Below are positions 11,265-23,308 of a stretch of DNA of 64,000 nucleotides, piece by piece. The stretch is from contig NC_064048.1 in assembly GCF_932526225.1 (NCBI RefSeq), positions 8,828,515 to 8,892,514 of the forward strand, written 5' to 3'. Origin of the DNA: Nematostella vectensis. Taxonomy: Eukaryota > Cnidaria > Anthozoa > Actiniaria > Edwardsiidae. The translations under genes and the position numbers were made by a program. The notes beneath the pieces are model-generated. The model saw nothing but the letters and a program-made list of their open reading frames with translations. It did not search any database and was not told where the DNA came from. Numbering within the stretch: the stretch's first letter is position 1; every line of letters starts with the position of its first letter.

Positions 11265-14104
11265 AAAAAATATTGTAAATTTATACTAGTAAAACTCTAA
11301 ATATATCTTTTGATATAATTTGATGAGTTTGCATTCACACAATAAATTTAAAAATTTCATATCTTTGTTTTTGATAGATTGTTGCTACTTTATATAAGAA
11401 ATATGATTCCAAACAATAAGAAATGAGATTTCCAACAATAAATAATCCCCTAAAATACAATGTCTTATGTGTTATACAATATATATAATAAATTACTTAA
11501 TGTTGTAACAAAAATAGATATTCTGATTAGATCAAGACTTTGTTGTGATAATATTCTGATACTGTACCCTATACTATTCTTATGCTTTGCATCAATTAGT
11601 GCATAGGTTAAAATCAATCGGTCAATCGGTTAGTCAATAAATGGGTCAATCAATAGGTCAATCTGTCAGTTAGTCAGGTCCCCATTTTGCCTTGTGGGTC
11701 AGCTGACACCCCTCCAACAAGCATGTAGTGGGTTCTACAATGAATGGGTTCTGCAACTCAGTAGGTTTTACATTTCTACCCCTACAACAAAATAAAAATG
11801 ATAATTCCATTAGCATTTATCTCCTCCTTCAACAAGAATATATAGTTATAAGCACAATCATAATCTAATAAACTAATTGTCACTTTCTTACTAACTAATA
11901 TATTATCTCCTCTGTAATAAGTAAGGAGATGGGGTAAAATGTTTGTGAAAAATCAAATATAAGCTTACTGAAATCATTTAGTATTAAAAAAATGGTAGCA
12001 GGTTCGGGCCAATTACCCTTTTAAATTCAACAACAAGTGTCTCACTTCATTTGACATCGTAATCAATTAATTCTAACCAAATTTTGAAATAAAATCTACT
12101 AATCTAAAATTGAAAACACAGTCTTCTATATTTTCGTTTGTCTCCTGTTTTCTTATCATAGTTTGGCAAATTTGTCTCTATCTTTTTCATATATAACATA
12201 ATTATCACAAAGCAGATACTATTACAGAGGTCTTTAGAAACAAATTCTTTAAACATCAGCAGCAATCGAAACCAATTAATTTTGACCAAAACTACAACGA
12301 CACTAGATTTTTTACCGTATGATTTAGTCAGGGCGGACGATATATTCGTCATCCTTGAACATGAACTTGTTCAACGAATAACACGAAAAAGGTGCGATGG
12401 TGATCCATCTCGTTTCGCGATAGGAAAAATGTCCAACTTTAAATTGGTACACAAATTAATTGCTTTAGTGGCTGACAAGTTATGAACTTTGCCGGTTTTT
12501 CACGATATTGCTACAAATGTAAATTCGCTATTTTGATGACGAGTGTCTCCAGTTCAAGCGCTTCTTTCTCCATAATTACAACTCGTCGTCTCTCCATCGC
12601 TTGTCAGATTGATCTCTAGTTATCTATGAGTACATATTGAACAAAACCAACACGTAAACTTACCGACTAAACCACAAATCTGCTCCAAAGTGAAGTTGTC
12701 CGGGAGCTCTTCACCCAAAAACTTTTAAACAAAAATGATTTTTTTGGCGCGTTCTGATTGGCCAAGCCGATTCACGTGACCCGTTTCAACCCTTCTCTGG
12801 CTAACTCATGACATCACTAGACACCACAGGTAGCCCACATACACTATAGACATTTTATTTCTTCAATAACTTTATCCCATATCAACAATTGTTTTGAAAA
12901 CTATTGTTTTTCACATGCTTATCTCGGCCAATTTCTTATGAGGAAAATGCTTACCATTTTTCCGCTTCAATGGTTTCATTTTTCGCTTGAACAGTATACG
13001 AAAGTCGAGAAATTTCACGTAGAAATTCGCGCTCTTGAAAAACTGGCCTAGGCCCTAGCGTTTACATTTTCCCGCGCACTTTTAGACCATTTAGAGAAGC
13101 AACAGCCGTTGCGTCGAGAACGTTGACTGTTAGCCCTCCCCTCTTTCATATGAGTAATTTTCCATATAATTCTTCCCCTGATAAACAGGAAGATCAGACA
13201 TCGAGAAAGTCGTTTCTTTCAAATCAAACCTCTTTGAGGTTTCAAAACTTTGGAAACATCATTTTCTACATTATAATTAACGGTTTCTTTCACATCTTTC
13301 ACCCTGTATTTCTTTCACATAAGCTACTGAATTCAAGTATAAGTTACTGTATTCAGATATTAGAATCTGCCAAAGAATATTAACGACTTTTTTAAAAGTT
13401 ATGTTCTTATTTTTGAATCCAGGTTTCAATTAGTCTTGAGAATTTTTTTTTCTATCTCATTAAAGTGTTCAATTACGCCTCAACCCCACCCCCTATGAAA
13501 CGCCACCTGAACCCCGTTAGCAGCTGTTTCGCATATACAAGCATATATTTAGCCAATCAGAACCAAGGAAATAATGACTTCGCCATTTGTCTTCTCTTAA
13601 TGATGCAGAGTTCATTAATGATGTCCGGGACATATTCATTAAACAGCAATATGACGGACCGCAGAACTGCTCGATTTCTAAAGGGAAGCTAACTGTACTT
13701 CAAAGATAAATATACACGCACAAGCAAGCAAATAGACGATCGTTATTTTTTTTTTCAACAGAAACGGATAAACAATCGTTACATTTAAGGTACGTATCTC
13801 TATTCTTTTGATTGAAACACACACACATACACGCAAATTAAAACGAGTGGGATTACTACCGAGAATACAGAAGTAAGTCGACGTGAAATAGCCATCCCGC
13901 GGTGCAAAGTTTTGTTAGAGGTGGTAGACTTTATATGTAAGCTTGGCTTCATATGCCACTAAATAGTCATTGTCAAGTCCATGCGAGCTCCAGAAAAACT
14001 GTATTAAAGTACACATGCGACCCCCGTTTCAGTGCGCGCACTGTGTTACATGGAAAACGTCCGTGTCTATGAAATTATATCTACGAAATTAGCAAGTATT
14101 TTAT
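11265..14104. other. Intergenic region, no gene seen
   Basis: AT-rich. The stretch at about 11600-11690 has several short variants of GGTCAATC and TCAGTTAGTCA, a degenerate short repeat. Small ORFs at 12104-12485 and 13123-13692 show no recognisable features. Confidence 0.4.
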
Positions 14105-14255
14105 TCATATGCCGCGTTTTTGAAGTACTTGCCTAGACGTACGCACGGAAATCTTAAGATTTCTCCACTGAAGGTCATAGGTAAACTTTTTGCTTAAATC
14201 GATGACAAAATAAGGAACAACGGGCTTCCAGGCTCAAAAGTATATTGAAATCTTT
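14105..14255 (+). repeat. 151-bp direct repeat, left copy
   Basis: TCATATGCCGCGTTTTTGAA to ATTGAAATCTTT. It is nearly identical to 15051-15201; two substitutions were noticed. The pair brackets about 795 bp that contain a dispersed element. Confidence 0.85.
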
Positions 14256-14390
14256 AACAGCATTTTGAAGGCCAACTTACGTCTCCGTGGTCACGCAAGC
14301 AGACAGGGCGTGGATCGACGAAGACACATTTTCTGAACCCTCGCTAGATTCGTAATCGTCAGGATAAGTCAGTTTCTGCAAGGGCGCGGC

Positions 14391-14805
14391 AAAACGGATC
14401 TGTTCCGCAAAATATCTGTACCGCAGACCATCTTTTTGCTGGCTGGAAAGATGTTAGACCCCTCGGTTGCTGGAAATAATCGTCCCGAATGGTTCTACTG
14501 GCAAATTTGTGGAGTCAGACTTGTTGTTCTGGGAATATTTTTGGGGCGATGGAGCGGTTGCTTGGGACAAAAATCGTCCCGATCGGTTATACGGGTAATT
14601 ATTCATGTGCTAAAATGCCTAACCACTGATGGCTGGGAATATAATTTCTAATCAATGCAAACCAAAGGAACAGATAATTTTTCCCCAGCAACTTTTAAAA
14701 TGGATATTTTCGGCATCAGAACATATTCAAACGACGAAATGTGCCATTTTAACGTGTTTCGGGAAGGGGGACTCGTTGTATGCCCTTGTTTCTGCTGTTT
14801 ACATG
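14391..14805 (+). mobile_element. Dispersed element, copy 1
   Basis: About 415 bp whose reverse complement recurs at 29336-29775. Shared blocks include GATGTTAGACCCC, TTGCTGG, AATCGTCCCGAATGGTTCT, GGGAATATTTTTGGGGCG and CAGATAATTTTTCCC, in the same order. The ORF inside it is not conserved as protein, so this is a non-coding repeat. Confidence 0.8.
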
Positions 14806-14997
14806 TTGCAAAAAAATGAAACAAACTAGCTGAGGCATTCAGTTGTGCGCATCAAAGTTGATAACTAAGAGGGTACAGAGTGTCCAAGACGATTTCAGGC
14901 ACTAAAAACAGGAGAATATAGGAAATTTGTAATTCTCCTGTTTATAATTTCTCATTCCGGAGGGACGAGCGCATTCAATGCCAATCACAGATTGCGT

Positions 14998-15035
14998 AAT
15001 AATAATAATAATAATTTATTAATTTATATTGCGCT
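14998..15035 (+). repeat. AAT microsatellite
   Basis: A run of AAT triplets followed by AATTTATATTGCGC, just before the right 151-bp direct repeat. Confidence 0.7.
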
Positions 15036-15050
15036 TTTTTTATATAATGG

Positions 15051-15201
15051 TCATATGCCGCGTTTTTGAAGTACTTACCTAGACGTACGCACGGAAATCT
15101 TAAGATTTCTCCACTGAAGGTCATAGGTAAACTTTTTGCTTAAATCGATGACAAAATAAGGAACAACGGGCTTTCAGGCTCAAAAGTATATTGAAATCTT
15201 T
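15051..15201 (+). repeat. 151-bp direct repeat, right copy
   Basis: Near-identical partner of 14105-14255. Its high identity next to otherwise unique sequence points to a recent duplication or to paired ends of an insertion. Confidence 0.85.
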
Positions 15202-16110
15202 TTTTTGCGTATAGACAATAAAACACGGCTACACTAGATGTTTTTATTATGAACATCTTTCTCTTTGTTTTTGGACATCTCCTAACTAATAATTTTAATT
15301 TAGGCACTGAAAGATTCATAATGGTTTCTATATTTAAATTCTCTCGTTAGTTTTTATCGCGTCTTCCCTTGCATTAGGAGATAAGGTCCATGGGTCATTT
15401 AATAACAATCTCTTTTTGTTTTTTCCTATTAACTATTTCGCCAGTCATCGGGCTCCCTGTGTGCTTGGCGGGAAAAAGTGTGCCCGCTTGTGCGCCCGAT
15501 AAGTTCGGAATATAAAAAAATCTCAAATTAACCTGCAGAGCCGTAGCCAGCATGAGGCAAGTGAGGCCCTCGCCTCTTCTGATGTTTAGAGTTTCACAAT
15601 TTAAAAGTATGAGATAAAACACCTGCTTTTGTTGGATTTATCATCCAGTGGCTAGCTTTGCCTTGGTAAAATTTTTATTCTGGCCTGATCCGGAAATGCA
15701 TAAAATTCTCTCTATGCTCGGAAATGTTTTTCTTTATCAGAATTTTTTTATTACCACAGCGAAAACATGTGCCGTGCCTTAATGTGCCTGCATGTTTTCT
15801 AGCTAAGAACGGACGCACTCGATTGATAGAATATAAAACCATGCGAGAGATGTATTCTATTTTATAAGTAATCTTAATCCGAGGAATCTAAGCATCAACA
15901 TTTTCTGAATACTTCCTACTATGTGATATGAGTCCGAACTACAATTTTCTGGACGTGAATTGTTCAATGCATCATAATATTTTTATCTAAAAAGATATCC
16001 TTTGTGGAACCTGACATCGCAAGACAAATGGTGTCTTTCCTGGCTGGCATTTCTAATGCAAAATCCTCACAGTTCATTTTCTCAACATCGTATGACTCTA
16101 GTGACTATGA
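15202..16110. other. Intergenic region, possible coding remnant at its end
   Basis: Mostly AT-rich. At 16004-16110 the plus frame MEPDIARQMVSFLAGISNAK... reads like protein, and it is cut off by the palindromic poly-C element at 16111. It could be a small exon or relic; no family was recognised. Confidence 0.3.
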
Positions 16111-16188
16111 CAGGCGCGTACACAGGGCGCGCGCACCCCCCTCCCCCCCCCCCCCCCCCCCTCTCAGCTTTTCCTGGGTACGCGCCTG
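16111..16188. mobile_element. Palindrome-ended poly-C element
   Basis: Begins CAGGCGCGTACACAGG and ends CCTGGGTACGCGCCTG, which are near-perfect inverted ends of 16 bp. The interior is a long C run. The same ends occur at 53259-53428 and, decayed, at 54107-54254. Likely a very short MITE. Confidence 0.75.
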
Positions 16189-17044
16189 TATGATTTGTTT
16201 ACATCAAAGCTACCATGGCAACTCGATATATACTAGAAGTAACTGTTTTTGTCGCTGTTTTTATGTCTCCAGGGCAGAATAAAAAATCTAGTGCGAAATC
16301 GTATTTCAGCAACATAGTTTGGCATTTATCGCGTGTTGCTTGCAATGTTTGCTTTGGCTTGTGAGGCTTTTTTGTTGCTATTTTTTGTCCCTTATGGTTA
16401 CTAAATAGTTGTATCAACCAAGGTTATGCCTATAACGTGAGTGAATCTTCTCCGCTTGATTCCAATCACGCTTTAGGGGCTCTCTTGCTCAAAAGCGTGT
16501 GTTGATACGTGCCCTCGAAAATCAACCATGCGACCAAAACACGCAACGGCAAAAGCAAAATCGCCTGAGGGGGTGAAAGAAAAGGACGCAATTTGCACAG
16601 TTTAACACAGTTTATCCTCAAATTAAATGATATAGATATTCCGCTCACCATCCGATTAATTGTGTAAATATTTATCTTTAAGTCGGCTTGTAGTCTGTGT
16701 TCTAAAAAGACAGATTGGTGTTTCTTCCGTGAAACAACAGGGGGCAAAGAGACAAGTCTGATTAAATCACGAATTTGTCAAGACTAAACTAAAACATCAC
16801 TACGTCTTGTCTCTAATTAGCGTCATTTTAATCGAGGAAAGATCTATATTGGCACCGTTATGGGACTCTCGGTAAACAATTATTCTGTTAATTGAAGGCA
16901 AACAATCACTTAAGGTATCCTATTACCACGTCATTCATGTGTCACCGATATTGCTTCACTGGCGTCAAAATCACGCGAGATCGTAGAACCTTTGATCGCT
17001 TCTATAGAACCTTTGATCCGATGCACATTGTATTAATGTAACAC
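16189..17044. other. Upstream region of the large coiled-coil gene
   Basis: No gene seen. In-frame stops precede the ATG at 17045. A small duplication (TAGAACCTTTGATC twice, about 16984-17020) lies just upstream of the start. Confidence 0.4.
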
Positions 17045-19159
17045 ATGGGAGATCACACGTCTGAGAAGCTGAGAGTAGAAAACGTCCGACTAAAACATCA
17101 GCAAAATGAGCTCTCTTCGGACCTTAACGAGGAGAAGGAGATGGTGAAATACCTTCATGGTGTGATTAAAAATTACGAAGTCTTATTGAAGAGAGGTTCA
17201 AAACAACGTGACATCAACATTCCTGTTATCGCTAGCTCGGGATCTTTCACTAGCGAAGAGGCAGTTGTGTATGGGTCTGAACAACGTGAAAAGATTGGTC
17301 TCCAAATTGGTCTAGGAATGGAGAAGGTAAAGCGCAAAGGTAAAGAGAAGAAGGAAAAAGCCGGTTTTTTAAGGCAAATGCGTGAGAAAGCGTTCAAGAA
17401 GAAGTTTGTTTCAGGGGATACAACGCAACGTAACGCTAAGGACAGTGAACGCGATCAGACAAGTGAGGTTGAACTTTCAATGCACGAGAAAACAAAGGGT
17501 TCACAGTTAGACTGTCATCTGAGACAGCAGAATGAAAGCCCTTTTGTTGGATCTAGCCGAACAAGCACACCGATACGGGATTTTGTCCCAGGGAGCTATT
17601 TTAGAGGGAGGCCTTCGGGCAGATTGGAAAATAATCCTGCGAAGACGGAATCTAAGGAATGTAGGGTCACAGTACCTTATCCCCTAATCGATGATGATCT
17701 GTTTTTATGTGACAGTCATGGTACCAAAGGTGACGAAACAACACCTAGTCACGCTCCGTTTCGAAAATTGAATTTTGGAAATTACGGACCTGATCGTGTG
17801 TATTATGGCCGGTATGCAAACAGACAAAGTCCTGCTAACCACTCAGCGAAGTTTTTTAGCATTCCTTATAAGGACATTGTGACGGATGTGATGGAAGAGG
17901 TAGCTGAGATACCGGAAGTTTCTGATATTGACCGGAACTCATCGATGAAGGTAAATGTGATGGATTTAATCGAGAGTTCTTGGGAACAGATGGAGCAAGC
18001 TTGTGACACGGAAGAAGGGGACCTAAGCGACATAACAGACGGCGAGCTAGCGCAATCATGTAACGCAACGACGTCTCAGAATAAAAGTCACGCAAATATA
18101 TCACGCAATAATGGCAACGCGGCACAGTTACCGTCTGATACTGACTCTGCTTCTAGTGGTAGTAAAAGCAGGGAAGAAGATACAACGCTGTCACGCGACT
18201 TTGGTAACGCAACGCCGTCACACGAGGTTCGTGATTTTGCAGTTGAAACACCGAGTGATTCGGTTAGTAACGCAATGAATCCCGCACAAGCACACGACAT
18301 ATGTAGTAAACCAGAGAAACAAAAGAATAGTCGAAAAACTCGCAAAAATTTGAAAGAAGAGAAATATGAGAAACCACGTGACCTGTCACGCAATGAAACT
18401 ATCACAAAAGTACATGATGTTAAAGAGAAAAGCCATGAAACTAAAACATTGCATGAAAAATCATCAAAATCCAACAATGCTTTTATTTTGAATGACCAGC
18501 AATGTAGCAAAGATGGCACAATAGCATCAAGCAATTCTGATCCACAAACTGATACCGTGACAAATGAAACAGGGAATTGCACCGAATTAAAACAGAAACT
18601 GTCACACAACAAGTCAAGCAATCCCCGTGTGAAAGGTGATAACGCAAACGCAGTCGAAGCTTCAAAAAAACAGCCATTCGATAAGAACCATAACATTCGT
18701 CATTTGAGTGACATAAAGAATAACGCTGAGTTACAGTCACGCAATATTAATTTCCATCGAATGTCACGCAACGATAGTATCGGAAGCAGTATTTCGAACT
18801 CTTCAAACCGCGCAAATAATCCTCCACAAAAACGTAAACTGCGTGACAAAAGGAATCACGCAGATGAGTTTTTAGCACGCAATATGGGTAACGCAAGTCG
18901 TAGTGCTTCAGACATGAGCCAAAGCAGTCCCTGTTTGAGTGAATTTGAAGACTTCAGCTCGTATAACGAAAGTGACAGTGATGCGTCTCTGACTGGGGAT
19001 GCGCTAGTGCAGATGAGCTGGATTCTGGATAGAATGATGTCAAAATTAAAGAGAACTAAAGATTCTCTGGAAATAAGTGACACGACTCTCTCTCGGATGG
19101 AGAGACGCGTGGAGTATCTGGAAAGTTTTGCATTCGGAGAAGAATCAGAGTGTTTATAA
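17045..19159 (+). CDS. Large Ser/Asn-rich protein with MVKYLHG coiled coil, intronless
   Basis: A 704-residue uninterrupted frame; I do not recognise the protein by name. Residues about 5-55 form a coiled coil with EEKEMVKYLHGVIKNYE, aligned with REKDMVKYLHGLAKKHE of the protein at 5979-6986. A basic Lys-rich stretch follows (about 95-120). Most of the rest is polar and probably disordered, with recurring S-(R/H)-N and G-N-A units (SRNNGNA, SRDFGNA, ARNMGNA); at DNA level this shows as repeated CACGCAA and AACGCAA words. The last 60 residues return to a coiled coil (WILDRMMSKLKRTKDSLE, then RMERRVEYLESF). An ATTAAA at 19302 may be the polyadenylation signal. Upstream exons cannot be excluded, because the coil is shorter than in the paralogue. 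Confidence 0.75.
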   Translation: MGDHTSEKLRVENVRLKHQQNELSSDLNEEKEMVKYLHGVIKNYEVLLKRGSKQRDINIPVIASSGSFTSEEAVVYGSEQREKIGLQIGLGMEKVKRKGKEKKEKAGFLRQMREKAFKKKFVSGDTTQRNAKDSERDQTSEVELSMHEKTKGSQLDCHLRQQNESPFVGSSRTSTPIRDFVPGSYFRGRPSGRLENNPAKTESKECRVTVPYPLIDDDLFLCDSHGTKGDETTPSHAPFRKLNFGNYGPDRVYYGRYANRQSPANHSAKFFSIPYKDIVTDVMEEVAEIPEVSDIDRNSSMKVNVMDLIESSWEQMEQACDTEEGDLSDITDGELAQSCNATTSQNKSHANISRNNGNAAQLPSDTDSASSGSKSREEDTTLSRDFGNATPSHEVRDFAVETPSDSVSNAMNPAQAHDICSKPEKQKNSRKTRKNLKEEKYEKPRDLSRNETITKVHDVKEKSHETKTLHEKSSKSNNAFILNDQQCSKDGTIASSNSDPQTDTVTNETGNCTELKQKLSHNKSSNPRVKGDNANAVEASKKQPFDKNHNIRHLSDIKNNAELQSRNINFHRMSRNDSIGSSISNSSNRANNPPQKRKLRDKRNHADEFLARNMGNASRSASDMSQSSPCLSEFEDFSSYNESDSDASLTGDALVQMSWILDRMMSKLKRTKDSLEISDTTLSRMERRVEYLESFAFGEESECL

Positions 19160-21139
19160 TATGCTTAGAAAAAGAAACAAAAACATAGAACCGATATATA
19201 TAATTTTTTATATTTATTTTTTATTTCCAATGAGAAAATATGTGAGAATCTCGTAAAGGTACACAGGTTGATTGTGGTACTGCGATATAGTATTACTGCA
19301 AATTAAAAAGAATTAGAAAAAATGGGACGACTTTGTAAGTGTCTTAACAATTAACCACATTCGATTCGAAGTCTTTTTGGCTTGTAAAGTAGCTTCCTAA
19401 CGAAGCGATGGAATTATTGAAAAAAAAAATTATTGAATCAAAACCCTTGAAATAGCTGTCAACCGAACTTGGACAGGAGTCTTGTGAAATCGGGTAAAAT
19501 ACGGTAAATATGTGTAACAAACCCAAGAGTACCAATGCGGGTGAATACAGAGAATGTATGAACTTTCTCACAAAAATCAGGCTTGTGATTAGGTCCAAAA
19601 TCTTGTGACACCCGCATCCATGCCTTACCCACTACCGTTCCCACTTGGCATGAGAAATATAACTTAGTTAATAATAGCCAAAGTCAGGGTGTTATTTTAT
19701 TCATCTTCCCACAAAGAATTTCGTGCTGAGCCGTTTGACAGCGTCGAAGACTATCTCTTGCAGCGTGGAAGGCTTGGGAAATGTTCTTATCGAGGGAGAA
19801 AACACTTGGGGCTGTTTGTCATTATTTTTCAATTAAGCTCAACTAAATTGCAAGTGAAAATATCTAGCAGAACAAAGTCTTTGTAATGACAAGTGAACAA
19901 ACCATTGTTTATAAAATTTGTTTCAAAATATTTTTAATTGATGTTTCCAACGGGCGTGGAAATATTTTTTTCTAGAAGATTTGGTTTGCTGACATAAGGA
20001 TAAGTAGCACAAGATGAAGAGATGGTATCAAGAAAATGGCCTTTTAAACATTTAGCTTAAAACTAGCTGCAGTTCAGGGAATTTGTTTTGAATAAGTGGC
20101 AAACCACCTTAAAGGCCACTTTTGTATTCTTTATAGGCAAACAAAGAAGAAAAACAAAATATAACTCATGTAGCGAATTATAAACTTTAAGAGGCGTCTC
20201 ATACAAATGTTCTTTCATTAGCATTTAAATTGCAATTTTCTAGGCCGAGTAAGTCATTTATTAAGTATTATTTAGAATACTGGTTTTGTACGGGAAATGG
20301 GAAAAATAAAATATCATAAATAAGTAATAAGTTCCTGAATACGACTGGGACAACTCCATTGGAAATCGCTGATTGCGAATGAGTCTGAGGCGGAACTCCC
20401 CGTGGAATACGCGTGAGCCCAGTATAAGGAGGATAAGTCGAATATATTCAAAGGTATGTTCTTGAAATCATGTCCATTTCCGTTTGCTTTATCTTGTTTT
20501 CCTATTTTGCCTTATAAGGACTTTCCCAAGGTATAATCCCAGTTGTTCATTATAAGAGTTTTCATATTCTTGGTGATTCACTACTCTCGGGTACTGTTTA
20601 TCAGTATCATTCACTCTACCCTGGAACATAATGTTATCACGAAACCGATATCTGAAGGTTGACATTTATCTTTAAGAAATATGATAGAACAATAGCGATT
20701 GTTTTGATCTTTTTGATACGCGTAAGCAATTTGAGAGCGACAACAGGAATCAAAAGGGGATGAAATTAGACTAGGATTTTGTCTCTCTATAATAGTAAAT
20801 TATATTTCATTGCCCAAATCACAAGATAAGCTAATTCCATAATGTAAGCGAATTACCATCTTCAGACGATGGCGGTTACAGCCAGACAAAAGCTTTGTTT
20901 AGAATTCATTTGATGGCTCTGCCCACAACATCGTCGGCAATTGTAACGATGGATACATGATAAGGTAATTCTGTGAAATTGACCTTGCGATTCCAAGAAT
21001 GTTACGCGCGAAAGATACAGCGAATCTCCCCGAATCCCCGAAATGGTTAGCGCGGCGCCATTCCATGATTGTCAACTATGAAATATTTTTTTTGTTCTCG
21101 ATCTAGCTGCGAACTAAACTATATTAGATTAATAACTTT
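19160..21139. other. 3' flank and intergenic, no gene seen
   Basis: AT-rich. ORFs at 19344-19644 (minus) and 19689-19886 (plus) lack recognisable features. Confidence 0.4.
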
Positions 21140-21192
21140 ATGCAGCCTGCCGAGAGCAGCTTTGGGTGTGATAGCTACTCGGGTTTCCGTAG

Positions 21193-21347
21193 GGGGAGGG
21201 GAGACATTACAGTAACATTAAGAAAATATTTGGGGGACTTAAAGCAACGCCCTTACTGGTCATTTTCTTATAATTTTGGAAAATATTTGGGGGGGGGGGG
21301 GGGGGGACACGTGCCCCCAGTGCCCCACCCCCTGCTTCGGCCCTGAT
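21193..21347. mobile_element. Poly-G repeat element, family GGAAAATATTTGGGG
   Basis: Two tandem-like AAAATATTTGGGG units, a run of G of about 18, then CACGTGCCCCCAGTGCCCCACC and CGGCCCTGATAC. It resembles 36900-37082, which has the same order of words (ACGCCC, ACTGGCCATT, poly-G, CGGCCCTG). Non-coding. Confidence 0.65.
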
Positions 21348-21523
21348 ACATTTGCTAAATATTGACATCAATGCAATCATAAGCATCACAAAGTTTAATA
21401 TTAAAACCACTTTTAACCTTCTAGAACAAAGAAATCATGTTGGTACAAAGCGCACAATTTTTGATTTGATCAAAAGATGTAGAGAGAAGCAGTCAAGCGT
21501 AACACTTATACGTCGTCTTAATT

Positions 21524-21640
21524 ATTCCAAATATTGAATGAAGACACTTATTGATCACTTAGCCATTAAATATTCCAAATATTGAAGACACTTATTGATC
21601 ACTTAGCCATTAATTATTCCAAATATTGAAGACATCAGTT
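21524..21640 (+). repeat. Tandem repeat of about 45 bp
   Basis: Two to three units of TTATTCCAAATATTGA, then GAAGACACTTATTGATCACT and TAGCCATTAA. Non-coding. Confidence 0.75.
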
Positions 21641-22410
21641 ATATGACTGATAATTTAGAGCGGATGGCCCATTTTATAGCGCGGATTCTAATAGATTCTT
21701 TTGTCTTTTGACGGTTGAGGTTTCCGACGGACCTCCGAAAGTAAACTTGTGACAATGCGGCTTTAGTTGTCTTCATAAAGTATAGTCAAGTAACTGCCAG
21801 CTGATTGATTCTAGTCTGAGGGTGTTGAAATATAGCTAGAAATCATATGTAATCATAAATGATTTCAAATGAGAAATCGAATGTAAGCTAGTCCAGTGAA
21901 TTCGTGCGAAGACACGTAAGTTTGAGTTTATTGTGAGCTTTTCTCTGAAACAAAACATGCTTATCAGAGTTTCGTTAGAATTGTTTTTATTAATATATAT
22001 CAGCATAAAAAAACAAAGTTCTAAAAAATGGTCGATGGAGTAGCAACTAAAATAATTCATAGGAATCCTAGAATCTTAGATGAAAAGTACGAAAACGTGT
22101 TAATGTATCATAATTAATCATTTGCAAGGCGGAAATTATCTATGCTCGAAGCATAATCCAATAATTTGAGCACGCATTTTACTGATGGTCTAAGAGTTAC
22201 AAACAGTAATGCGCTTGTCTTAAGATGAAATTAGTTAATTTTCTTTACGCCTTATCTGCAAAGAAGTCAACACGTAAGCAGAAACCACACGTAAGCTGAG
22301 TATCTAGCCGACAATACTCTTTGGTTCGGTAACGGTCATATTGCAAAGAAAATCTCTTACGGGGTGGAGGAAGATAAGGGAGTGTTCATAAAATACACCG
22401 AGGGAAGGTA
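21641..22410. other. Intergenic region, no gene seen
   Basis: No supported coding sequence or clear repeat. Confidence 0.35.
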
Positions 22411-22413
22411 TTG

Positions 22414-22433
22414 AGGGGGGGGGGGGGGGGGGG
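22414..22433 (+). repeat. Poly-G tract
   Basis: An uninterrupted G run flanked by GTATTGA and TTCGAAATTTTGAAACT. Its length is probably unreliable in assemblies. Confidence 0.8.
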
Positions 22434-22621
22434 TTCGAAATTTTGAAACTACCAAAAGAGGGGCTTCCGAAAAAAAAAGATCCTCTAAAGAGGGCTCTAA
22501 ATTTTTTAGGAGCCATTCTTTTCATCTTTAATATTTTACTGATATAATCTAGTTTGTAGCACAAAATACAGATTGAACATTAAGCCAAATAACAAATGTT
22601 TAATACTTTTGTCTTATGAAC

Positions 22622-23112
22622 CATATGATGATGATGCTTCAGATGGTGTTGGCGGTGATGATGTTGTGGTTGTGATGATAATGGTGATGATGATCATGAT
22701 GGTTGTGGTTGTGAAGATAATGGTGATGGCGGTGGTGATGATGATGGCGGTGGTTGTGATGATAATGGTGATGGTGATGATGATGATGGTGGTGATGGTG
22801 ATGATGATTGTGTTGGCGGTGATGATGATGATGGTTGTGGTTGTGATGATAATGGTGATGGTGGTGATGGTGATGATGGTGTTGGCGGTGGTGATGATGA
22901 TGGTTGTGGTTGTGATGATAATGGTGATGATGATGATGATGATTGTGTTGGCGTTGGTGATGATGGTGGTGATGGTGATGATGGTGTTGGCGGTGGTGAT
23001 GATGATGGTTGTGGTTGTGATGATAATGGTGATGGTGGTGATGGTGATGACGATGGTGTTGGCGGTTGTGATGATGATGGTGGTGGTTGTGATGATAATC
23101 GCTATCATGCTG
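22622..23112 (+). repeat. GATGATGGT compound trinucleotide repeat
   Basis: About 490 bp of GAT/GGT/TGT triplets in a higher-order pattern of roughly 50-70 bp (TGGTGTTGGCGGTGGTGATG recurs). Long ORFs on both strands arise only from the repeat. Confidence 0.9.
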
Positions 23113-23308
23113 TTGATGATAATGACGATGATATCAAAGTTGGTGGTGACTGTGCGCCATATCAAAAGTAGTATTTCAAATATTGATATTTTAAACATGC
23201 CTAGAATAGGTTCTCAAAAATGAGAACATATTTTTAAATTTGTTAAAAGCACGAAATATAATTAAGAGATTATTACTAGCCCAAATCCTACTCTCCTCTG
23301 GGTCAAAA

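Noticed and set aside
14436-14829. Protein MLAGKMLDPSVAG... shared with 29599-29844
   Set aside because: Similarity is at DNA level across a repeat element with frameshifts; no conserved protein.
18088-18696. 202-residue minus-strand ORF
   Set aside because: Antisense shadow of the 704-residue gene, Cys/Phe/Leu-rich as expected from complemented polar codons.
22573-23223. Long Met/Val-rich and Thr/Ile-rich ORFs on both strands
   Set aside because: Produced by the GAT/GGT trinucleotide array; equal openness on both strands shows no selection.
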